Assembly: GCA_964631605.1 (NCBI GenBank)
Contig: CAZVYG010000068.1
Location: 1 to 29,226 of the forward strand
DNA length: 29,226 bases
Origin: JARKQH01 sp964631605
GTDB taxonomy: Bacteria; Verrucomicrobiota; Verrucomicrobiia; Limisphaerales; UBA8199
Direction of reading: 5' to 3'
Shown piece after piece: positions 24,089 through 29,226 of this stretch (position 1 is the stretch's first letter; each line of letters starts with the position of its first letter). Below the pieces are notes generated by a model. The model did no database searches. It was given only the letters and a program-made list of their open reading frames with translations, and was not told the origin of the DNA. Made by a program: the position numbers and the translations under genes.

Positions 24089-24167
24089 ACCTTGGGCTTC
24101 CGCTTCAGCCACGCTGAAGTCATCCTGCGAAGCCAGCGAGGGGGCCGGGAGGCCCCCTTCCTTGTTT
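24089..24167 (+). ncRNA. Candidate small RNA of about 80 nt
   Basis: The expected start is near A24089, seven bases after the -10 of the promoter at 24054-24082. The sequence contains a 6-bp stem, CTTCAG-ccacg-CTGAAG (24103-24119). It ends in a 7-bp GC hairpin, GGGGGCC-ggga-GGCCCCC (24140-24157), followed by TTCCTTGTTT. Promoter, body and terminator-like end fit one short transcript. No known family is recognised; the SRP RNA and 6S hallmarks are absent. It converges on the DUF4230 gene, so the hairpin may also serve that gene. Confidence 0.45.
24140..24167 (+). terminator. Intrinsic-terminator-like hairpin
   Basis: A 7-bp all-GC stem with a GGGA loop is followed by TTCCTTGTTT, a U-rich but interrupted tail. 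It ends the candidate small RNA. Read the other way it lies about 20 bp after the DUF4230 stop and could end that transcript too, although the tail on that side is less U-rich. Confidence 0.5.
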
Positions 24168-24175
24168 GGGGCATC

Positions 24176-24760
24176 TTACTTGAACTCGACCTGCAGGCCC
24201 ATCGGCTCGAACAGGTGCTTCAACTGCGCCCGGGCGCGGTCTTCCGCGTCCTTGAGGATGCCTCCGCTGCGCGCGCTACGGCGGATTTCGTCAATGGCGC
24301 TTTGACGGGCGGTTTGTTCCATGTCCTTGTCAAAAAACCGCAACAGGCCGGTGGTGCGCTCGACCACGCGCGTCTGTTTTTCGTCCAGGTACGCGTCCGT
24401 GATGCGGGCCGGCGGCAGCTTGATCGTCAGGCGGTTGCCGGACAGTTCGAGGTCGCCGGGCTGCATCTGGCTCAGGTCCATACCGGCTTTGACGATCCCG
24501 TGCGCGATCATCAGCACCCGGTTCTCGCCCAGCCCGGCGATCCATTTGACATCCTCGACCACAACAACCTTCTCGATGACGTACTGCACCGTGACCAGCT
24601 CGGAGATGGTGCGGACTTGCTGGAGCAGCGTTGCGGTCGAGTAGGCAACCGGCTGCCGGACCCATTGTGCCAAACGGGGCAGCAACACCCCGAGGATCAG
24701 CCCCAGGCTGAAGAGCAGGGCCAAAACCAGCCCCAGCACGGCCATGCGCAGCTTTGACAT
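24176..24760 (-). CDS. DUF4230 family membrane-anchored protein
   Basis: The protein has 194 aa. One N-terminal transmembrane helix (LRMAVLGLVLALLFSLGLILGVLLP without its flanks, about residues 4-28) is followed by a soluble domain. That domain has TISELVTVQYVIEKVVVVED, a central LIAHGIVKAGMDLSQMQPGD and IKLPPARITDAYLDE. This order matches DUF4230, a family of unknown function widespread in bacteria. The C-terminal third is charged and helical. ATG 24760 begins directly before the membrane helix; upstream codons to 24838 are unlike the family. It diverges from the phosphofructokinase gene. Confidence 0.78.
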   Translation of the reverse strand: MSKLRMAVLGLVLALLFSLGLILGVLLPRLAQWVRQPVAYSTATLLQQVRTISELVTVQYVIEKVVVVEDVKWIAGLGENRVLMIAHGIVKAGMDLSQMQPGDLELSGNRLTIKLPPARITDAYLDEKQTRVVERTTGLLRFFDKDMEQTARQSAIDEIRRSARSGGILKDAEDRARAQLKHLFEPMGLQVEFK

Positions 24761-24781
24761 GCCCCCCAATCTAACCCCCGC

Positions 24782-24800
24782 CGGGCTTTTGCAAAGCCCG
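24782..24800. promoter_or_regulatory. 8-bp inverted repeat in the DUF4230/phosphofructokinase divergent gap
   Basis: CGGGCTTT-TGC-AAAGCCCG is a perfect 8-bp inverted repeat with a 3-nt centre, 21 bp upstream of the DUF4230 ATG. A terminator makes little sense between two diverging starts, so an operator or a leader hairpin is more likely. Confidence 0.4.
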
Positions 24801-24883
24801 AACCCACCCGACGCGAATAATCCCGGGGCAACCGGCACGCCCGCCGTTGACCTCGAACGCCGAACCGAGCAAGCTGTGAAGCC

Positions 24884-26146
24884 ATGGACATCACAACGCT
24901 GGGCGACGCACGGTTTGACTCACCCCTAAAGCGGTTCGTTCCGGACCATTGGCGCGTGCCGGCGCAAATCATCCGCGGCCGCGAGCCGGACCCGACGGAT
25001 GATTGGTGGTTCGAGCGGGCCGGTCCGAGAGCCCGAATCTTTTTTGACCCCGCCCGGACGCGCGCCGGCATCGTGACCTGCGGCGGCCTTTGTCCCGGCC
25101 TGAACAATGTGATCCGTTCGATTTTCCTCGAGCTCCATCACGGGTACGGAATCAAGGAGATTCTCGGGTTTCGGGACGGCTACCAGGGTCTGGACCCCCA
25201 GCGCGGCAAGGAGCCCCTGCGGCTGACGCCCGAGATGGTGGATGACATTCACCGGGAAGGCGGCACGCTGCTGGGCACCTCGCGCGGCCCCGTGGACACG
25301 AAAGTCGCGGTCCAAAACCTGATCGCCCGCGGCGTGGACATTCTCTTCACGATCGGCGGAGACGGCACACAACGGGGCGGGCACGACTTGTTTCAGGAAG
25401 CCCGGCGCCTGGGGCATCCCCTGGCCGTGGTGGGAGTACCCAAGACCATTGACAACGACGTGCCGTTCGTGTCGCGCACCTTCGGGTATCTCACCGCGGT
25501 CGAGCAGGCCTCGAAGGTGCTGGATTGCGCCCACACCGAGGCGCATAGCGTGCACAACGGCATTTCGCTGGTGAAGCTCATGGGCCGCGAAGCCGGCTTC
25601 ATTGCCGCCGGCGCGACCGTGGCCAACCAGGACGTCAACTTCACTCTGATTCCCGAGCTGCCGTTCAAGCTGGAGGGGCCGCGCGGCTTTTTGCCGCTGC
25701 TCAAGGAACGGGTCCTGCGCCGGGCACACGCCCTGATCGTCGTGGCCGAAGGCGCGGGTCAGGACTTGTTTCCGGGCGGAAGCCAGGCGCGGGATGCCTC
25801 CGGCAATGTCAAACTCCGCGACATTGGCCTGTTCCTGCGCGAGAAAATCGAGGCCTATTTCAAGGCCCAAAACGTCCCCATCGTGCTGCGCTATTTTGAC
25901 CCGAGTTACATCCTCCGCAGTGTGGTGGCCGATGCGGAGGATTCCATCCTGTGCGACCTCTACGCCCGCAACGCGGTGCATGCCGCCATGGCGGGCAAGA
26001 CCGGCCTGGTCATCGGCCTGTTGCACGACCAGTTTATTCATGTGCCCATCGAGCTGCTGACCGCTCAGAGGAAGCGGTTGAGTCTCCAGGGCAGCATGTG
26101 GCACGCGGTCCTCGCCACCACCGGCCAGCCGGAACGCTTTGAATGA
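24884..26146 (+). CDS. pfkA: 6-phosphofructokinase, ATP-dependent type
   Basis: The protein has 420 aa, longer than the 320-aa E. coli enzyme and typical of the plant/spirochaete-like branch. It phosphorylates fructose 6-phosphate in glycolysis. GIVTCGGLCPGLNNVIRSI is the nucleotide-binding start. GGDGT (158-162) has Gly where PPi-dependent enzymes have a second Asp, indicating ATP as donor. PKTIDND (186-192) contains the catalytic Asp190, and the Lys resembles PPi-type enzymes; this Gly/Lys combination is known from ATP-using members of this branch. MGREAGFIA is the substrate-site motif. The gene stops at 26146, 19 bp before the FAD oxidoreductase. The symbol is given by function; phosphoryl-donor use should be treated as probable. 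Confidence 0.92.
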   Translation: MDITTLGDARFDSPLKRFVPDHWRVPAQIIRGREPDPTDDWWFERAGPRARIFFDPARTRAGIVTCGGLCPGLNNVIRSIFLELHHGYGIKEILGFRDGYQGLDPQRGKEPLRLTPEMVDDIHREGGTLLGTSRGPVDTKVAVQNLIARGVDILFTIGGDGTQRGGHDLFQEARRLGHPLAVVGVPKTIDNDVPFVSRTFGYLTAVEQASKVLDCAHTEAHSVHNGISLVKLMGREAGFIAAGATVANQDVNFTLIPELPFKLEGPRGFLPLLKERVLRRAHALIVVAEGAGQDLFPGGSQARDASGNVKLRDIGLFLREKIEAYFKAQNVPIVLRYFDPSYILRSVVADAEDSILCDLYARNAVHAAMAGKTGLVIGLLHDQFIHVPIELLTAQRKRLSLQGSMWHAVLATTGQPERFE

Positions 26147-26154
26147 CGAAACAC

Positions 26155-26160
26155 GAGGAG
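26155..26160 (+). promoter_or_regulatory. Ribosome binding site of the FAD oxidoreductase
   Basis: GAGGAG lies 5 bp before the ATG at 26166. It is one of two clear Shine-Dalgarno sites in the window and settles this start over the in-frame ATG at 26139. Confidence 0.75.
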
Positions 26161-26165
26161 ATTCC

Positions 26166-28121
26166 ATGAAACGACGCAACTTTCTTCGCGCGGCGGCGGC
26201 TTCCGCCTCATGTTCGGTTTTCATCAACCTGTCCGGCTGGGGACAAACCAAGGACAGCTCCCCGCCCTCCGTGCCCAGCCCCGGCCTTGGAGCCGGCGGC
26301 GGTTCGAAGACGGTCCTTTTCAACGGGGAACCCAATATGCGGCTGGTGGACCACGAATGCGACCTGCTGGTCGCCGGCGGGGGGCTGGCGGGGGGCTGCG
26401 CATCCCTCGCCGCGGCGCGTCACGGCGCCCGGGTGCTGCTGGTCCAGGACCGGTCCCGCCTCGGCGGCAATTCCTCCAGCGAAGTGAAGATGCACGTGGT
26501 GGGGGCGGATATGAGCGGCGGCCGCGCCGGCTGGCGCGAAGGCGGCCTGATCGAAGAACTGCGGCTCGAGGAAGCCGTCCACAACCCTCAGCGCAGCCGC
26601 GAGATGTGGGACCTGCTCCTTTACGACAAGGTGAAATCCGAACCCAACATCACCCTGCTGCTGGACACCGCGGTCTGCGCGGCCGAGGTCCGTGACGGCC
26701 GCATCCAGCGGGCTCTGGCGCGCAGCGACAAGCAGGAGACCCTTCACCGGATTGCCGCCCGGCTTTACGCCGATTGCACCGGCGACTGCCGGCTCGGGCT
26801 CGAGGCCGGGGCGGACCTCAGGGTCGGCCGCGAGAGCAAGGCGGAGTTCGGGGAATCGCTGGCGGTCGAAAAGGCCGACGAACAAACCCTCGGCAGCTCG
26901 ATTCTGTTCACCTCGCGAGACTTTGGCCGGCCGATGCCCTTCACCCCACCCAAGTGGGCGCGCAAGGTGACCCGGGACATGCTGCGTTTTCGGTCCGTCA
27001 AAAGCTGGGAATACGGCTATTGGTGGGTCGAATGGGGCGGCGACCTGCACACCGTCCGTGACGAGGAACGCATCCGGTTCGAGTTGCTGCGCATCGCGCT
27101 GGGTGTGTGGGACTACATCAAGAATTCCGGCGAACACCCCTCGAGCGCGAACTGGGCGCTGGATTGGCTCGGTATGGTCCCCGGCAAACGCGGCAGCCGC
27201 CGCCTGCTGGGCGACTACATCCTCAAGGAGCAAGACCTCATGGGCACCGCCGAGCCGCTTTACGACGGAGTCTGCATCGGCGGCTGGAGCCTGGATGACC
27301 ACCCCCCCACCGGCTTCGACCGGCCCGAGGAACGCCCCGCCCGCCAGGTCCCGCCGCCGTTCCCTTACAATATTCCCTTGCGCTCGTTGCACAGCCGCAA
27401 CATCAGCAACCTCTTTATGGCCGGACGCAACCTCAGTGCCACCCATGTCGCCTTTACCAGCACCCGCGTCATGGCCACCTGCGCCGTCATGGGCCAGGCG
27501 GTCGGAACCGCCGCCGCCTATTGCCTTCAACACAAACTCTCCCCGCGGCAACTCAGCTCCGACCGGCAACGGGTGGCGGAACTGCAGCAGCTCCTGCTGC
27601 GGGATGATCAAACCCTTATGGGGGTGCGAAACAACGACCCGCTCGATCTGGCCCGCCAGGCCGAGGTGACCGCTTCCTCCTGCCTGCCGGAAAGCGACCC
27701 GGCCAGGGTCATCAACGGGCTGGTGCGCGATTTGCCCGTCAAGCGCGACAACCAGTGGTCCGCCGAGCTGAACCAAGGCGCGCACCTCGACCTCGAGTGG
27801 CCGGCCCCTCAGACCCTACGCACGGTGCAAATCACCTTCGACACCGGCTTCCAGCGGCCCCTGACCCTCACCCACCAGGACAGCTTCAATGCCAGAATGG
27901 TTCGCGGGCCCCAACCCGAAACGGTTCGCGATTATGAGTTGCTCTATCGCACCGCCGATAACGCCCCCTGGACCAGCCTCGGTTCCTTTACCGGCAACTA
28001 TCAGCGGTTGCGCCGCCACCAGTTCCCTCCGTTCACTGCCAAGGCTTTGCGCCTCAAGATCAACGCCACCAACGGCAGCAAGGAAGCGCGCGTGTACGAA
28101 ATCCGCTGCTACGCCACCTGA
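26166..28121 (+). CDS. FAD-dependent oxidoreductase with Tat-like leader and C-terminal discoidin-like domain
   Basis: The protein has 651 aa. The N-terminus MKRRNFLRAAAASAS is a Tat-type leader, so export of the folded flavoprotein is expected. The dinucleotide fold is CDLLVAGGGLAGGCAS (GGGLAG at 71-76), followed by LLVQDRSRLGGNSSSE, the FAD_oxidored pattern common in secreted Verrucomicrobiota and Planctomycetota proteins. A second FAD-contact region is NLFMAGRNLSATHVAF, then VMGQAVGTAAAYC. Residues of about 505-651 form a discoidin or carbohydrate-binding-like sandwich (WSAELNQGAHLDLEW, DYELLYRTADNAPWTSLGSF). Substrate unknown; a role in polysaccharide or sugar-derivative oxidation is an inference from the appended domain. 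It has a good ribosome binding site and may be read with the preceding phosphofructokinase gene. Confidence 0.88.
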   Translation: MKRRNFLRAAAASASCSVFINLSGWGQTKDSSPPSVPSPGLGAGGGSKTVLFNGEPNMRLVDHECDLLVAGGGLAGGCASLAAARHGARVLLVQDRSRLGGNSSSEVKMHVVGADMSGGRAGWREGGLIEELRLEEAVHNPQRSREMWDLLLYDKVKSEPNITLLLDTAVCAAEVRDGRIQRALARSDKQETLHRIAARLYADCTGDCRLGLEAGADLRVGRESKAEFGESLAVEKADEQTLGSSILFTSRDFGRPMPFTPPKWARKVTRDMLRFRSVKSWEYGYWWVEWGGDLHTVRDEERIRFELLRIALGVWDYIKNSGEHPSSANWALDWLGMVPGKRGSRRLLGDYILKEQDLMGTAEPLYDGVCIGGWSLDDHPPTGFDRPEERPARQVPPPFPYNIPLRSLHSRNISNLFMAGRNLSATHVAFTSTRVMATCAVMGQAVGTAAAYCLQHKLSPRQLSSDRQRVAELQQLLLRDDQTLMGVRNNDPLDLARQAEVTASSCLPESDPARVINGLVRDLPVKRDNQWSAELNQGAHLDLEWPAPQTLRTVQITFDTGFQRPLTLTHQDSFNARMVRGPQPETVRDYELLYRTADNAPWTSLGSFTGNYQRLRRHQFPPFTAKALRLKINATNGSKEARVYEIRCYAT

Positions 28122-28189
28122 GCGCTTCCGAGGCAGCCGCCTCACCGGGCGCCAGACCGGCGGGGCTGCGGGGCGCACCCCGTGAAGAC

Positions 28190-28234
28190 AAAAAAAACCG
28201 GGCTAGTCGGTCAGGGGGTGACCAAAAAGCCCGG
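28190..28234 (-). terminator. Strong intrinsic terminator of the minus-strand RNA
   Basis: Read on the minus strand: CCGGGCT, TTTTT, then a nested GGTCA-ccccc-TGACC hairpin, GACT, AGCCCGG, and a run of eight T (28197-28190). Outer stem 7 bp and inner stem 5 bp, both perfect. This is the clearest intrinsic terminator in the window. A separate small hairpin, CGGGG-cgca-CCCCG (28169-28182), lies after the FAD oxidoreductase and may end that gene from the other side. Confidence 0.8.
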
Positions 28235-28364
28235 GGAATTTTCGAATTAAGTACAACAGTAGGATTACGGAGAAATTCGGCCCGAGTTTGTACCAGAACC
28301 CTGGCCGAAACCTGCTGCCGGCTGACAAAGAACAAATAACCGTAGTGCCGGCGAAATCTGGTCC
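28190..28364 (-). ncRNA. Candidate structured non-coding RNA of about 170 nt
   Basis: On the minus strand a TTGACA promoter lies just upstream and a strong terminator with eight U ends the region. There is no open frame of note, and the base composition is richer in A/T than the flanking genes. The interior has many long-range complementary segments. TTCGGCC (28309-28303) pairs with GGCCGAA (28282-28276), and TACGG (28344-28340) with CCGTA (28270-28266). GTACAA (28293-28288, in the loop of the first stem) pairs with TTGTAC (28256-28251), a possible pseudoknot. ACCAGA (28362-28357) pairs with TCTGGT (28297-28292), and GCCGGC occurs at 28352-28347 and 28322-28317. Length and stand-alone position would suit a 6S-like RNA, but its single long rod with a central bubble was not found. 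No family is assigned. Confidence 0.55.
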
Positions 28365-28365
28365 T

Positions 28366-28394
28366 AATCAATCACAGCCGCTCATTTTTGTCAA
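28366..28394 (-). promoter_or_regulatory. Candidate promoter of the minus-strand RNA
   Basis: TTGACA (28394-28389, perfect -35), a 17-bp AT-rich-to-mixed spacer, then TTGATT (28371-28366, 3/6 -10). Transcription would begin near 28359. No coding sequence follows on this strand before the terminator. Confidence 0.5.
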
Positions 28395-28691
28395 TCCCGC
28401 GACTCAAGTATTAGAATCGCTTTAATCTGTCATTACTTCGCGGCCTATTGTCAGGCTTACATAACTGAGACGTCCACTCCCCCGGTTTCGTTCAATTTTT
28501 TTTCGCCACCCCAGTCTTTTGCCAATGTTCATCCCCGTGCCGGCAAAGCCATGGAACCTCCTGCGTCAGCCGGGCAACGAAAATCAAGTTCAATCCCCGC
28601 CCCTCGCGCGTCCTCCGCATGCCGGCATCGCCAAAGTCCGCATTCGTTCCGGCTTGGGCGCGCCGGGTTTTTGGAATTTTGCACATTCCTG
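28395..28691. other. Intergenic stretch upstream of P-II, nothing recognised
   Basis: About 300 bp between the minus-strand RNA promoter and the P-II promoter. It is more A/T-rich than its surroundings and contains a T8 run at about 28496-28503 without a preceding hairpin. No sigma54 site (GG-N10-GC) was found, although such sites are common before nitrogen-control genes. No coding frame with family features is seen. Confidence 0.4.
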
Positions 28692-28719
28692 TTTACAGGC
28701 TTGGGCCGGTTGCTAGTAT
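28692..28719 (+). promoter_or_regulatory. Candidate sigma70 promoter of the P-II gene
   Basis: TTTACA (28692-28697), a 16-bp spacer, then TAGTAT (28714-28719), 23 bp before the P-II ATG. Both hexamers are close to consensus (5/6 and 4/6). Confidence 0.5.
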
Positions 28720-28742
28720 CCCGCCGTAATCGCAAGCACGAC

Positions 28743-29081
28743 ATGAAAAAAATTGAGGCCATTATCAAGCCGTTCAAACTGGAAGACGTGAAGGAAGCCC
28801 TCTCCAGCCTGGGCGTTGAGGGAATGACCGTGCTGGAGGTCAAGGGGTTTGGACGTCAGAAAGGGCACACCGAGATTTACCGGGGCAGCGAATACACCGT
28901 GGATTTTCTGCCGAAGATCAAGATCGAACTGGTGCTGGCCGATGGCCTGGTTTCACAGGCGGTGGACGCCATCGTGAAGGCGGCCAAGACCGGCAAGATC
29001 GGCGATGGCAAAGTGTTTGTGAGCGCGATCGAAAACGCCGTGCGCATCCGCACCGAAGAAACCGGCGAACAAGCCATATAA
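28743..29081 (+). CDS. glnB: P-II family nitrogen regulatory protein
   Basis: The protein has 112 aa, the exact family length. It is a trimeric signalling protein that senses 2-oxoglutarate and ATP/ADP and controls nitrogen assimilation. MKKIEAIIKPFKLEDVKEAL is the classical first strand and helix. The T-loop is GFGRQKGHTEIYRGSEYTVD with Tyr51, the residue uridylylated in Proteobacteria. KTGKIGDGKVFV is the C-terminal signature with nucleotide-binding residues. GlnB and GlnK cannot be told apart from sequence alone. The neighbour is glutamine synthetase rather than an ammonium transporter, which favours a GlnB role. Transcription probably starts at the promoter at 28692-28719. Confidence 0.96.
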   Translation: MKKIEAIIKPFKLEDVKEALSSLGVEGMTVLEVKGFGRQKGHTEIYRGSEYTVDFLPKIKIELVLADGLVSQAVDAIVKAAKTGKIGDGKVFVSAIENAVRIRTEETGEQAI

Positions 29082-29151
29082 GCAAGCCGCCGCCGGGCGC
29101 GGTTCCCCGTGTGTGGTGCGGAACCCGGAGGGGAAACTCGTTCGGCGTCGC

Positions 29152-29157
29152 AGGAGG
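29152..29157 (+). promoter_or_regulatory. Ribosome binding site of glutamine synthetase
   Basis: AGGAGG, a perfect Shine-Dalgarno core, 8 bp before the ATG at 29166. It supports strong translation of this gene and confirms its start. Confidence 0.85.
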
Positions 29158-29165
29158 ATTGGAAG

Positions 29166-29226
29166 ATGAACACACCCAAGAGCGTAATTGAGATGGCCCG
29201 GAAAGCCGGGGCGAAGATGTTCGACA
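29166..29226 (+). CDS. glnA: Glutamine synthetase type I, first 20 codons (cut by window end)
   Basis: Only MNTPKSVIEMARKAGAKMFD is visible. This matches the N-terminus of type I glutamine synthetases, which typically begin 'xTPKxVLEMIKKxGVKFVD'. The enzyme joins ammonia to glutamate with ATP. It lies 84 bp after glnB on the same strand with a perfect ribosome binding site, a common nitrogen-assimilation pair. The rest of the gene is outside the window. Confidence 0.8.
   Translation, partial: MNTPKSVIEMARKAGAKMFD

Noticed and set aside
24926..27785. Minus-strand open frames (24926-26335 and 26208-27785) opposite phosphofructokinase and FAD oxidoreductase
   Set aside because: Shadows of strongly supported genes; no start signals or domains.
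28190..28364. Assignment of the minus-strand RNA as 6S RNA
   Set aside because: Length and context fit, but the expected end-to-end pairing with one central bubble was not seen; left unassigned.
28660..28742. Sigma54 promoter before glnB
   Set aside because: The best GG...GC pairs have spacings of 6 or 8, not 10; a sigma70-like site fits better.

Overview
The window looks like chromosomal DNA of a GC-rich, Gram-negative member of the PVC group, most likely Verrucomicrobiota. This is inferred from gene content, not from a marker gene: tandem secreted sulfatases, a secreted GH99-like protein with Ig-type modules, a large two-component regulator propeller sensor, a secreted five-bladed-propeller protein, an FAD-dependent oxidoreductase with a Tat-like leader, and a lipid-A-synthase N-terminal-domain membrane protein. 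Most genes lack a clear Shine-Dalgarno site; the exceptions are the FAD oxidoreductase and the glutamine synthetase start.

Left part (1-8.1 kb): a propeller sensor reads off the left edge on the minus strand. Next to it lies a frameshifted remnant of a NarL/FixJ-type response regulator. Two plus-strand sulfatases follow, converging on a minus-strand GH99-like glycosidase. Together they suggest extracellular degradation of sulfated polysaccharide. Next come an unexplained gap of about 490 bp, a tRNA-Arg(TCT) and the N-terminal stub of a tyrosine recombinase, which look like the scar of an integrated element.

Middle part (9.1-14.2 kb): a minus-strand block encodes a VWA protein, a PP2C phosphatase and a YegI-like kinase, which together form a TerY-P triad. 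It is followed by a copper-type P1B ATPase in the same direction. This is the most system-like cassette in the window. Diverging from it on the plus strand are two secreted propeller proteins, a Nudix hydrolase overlapping tadA, and an orphan LuxR-type response regulator with a long basic N-terminal extension.

Right part (19.3-29.2 kb): a glycosyltransferase and a threonine aldolase lie on the minus strand. On the plus strand are a LAB_N/zinc-ribbon membrane protein and the AmmeMemoRadiSam proteins AmrS and AmrB, with no AmrA visible. A DUF4230 protein is on the minus strand; a phosphofructokinase and the FAD oxidoreductase are on the plus strand. The window ends with P-II followed by the first codons of type I glutamine synthetase, a nitrogen-control pair.

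Two intergenic regions carry their own promoter-like and terminator-like signals. One is a candidate RNA of about 80 nt on the plus strand after amrB. The other is a candidate RNA of about 170 nt on the minus strand between the FAD oxidoreductase and P-II; it ends in a hairpin with eight U residues and contains several long-range complementary segments.
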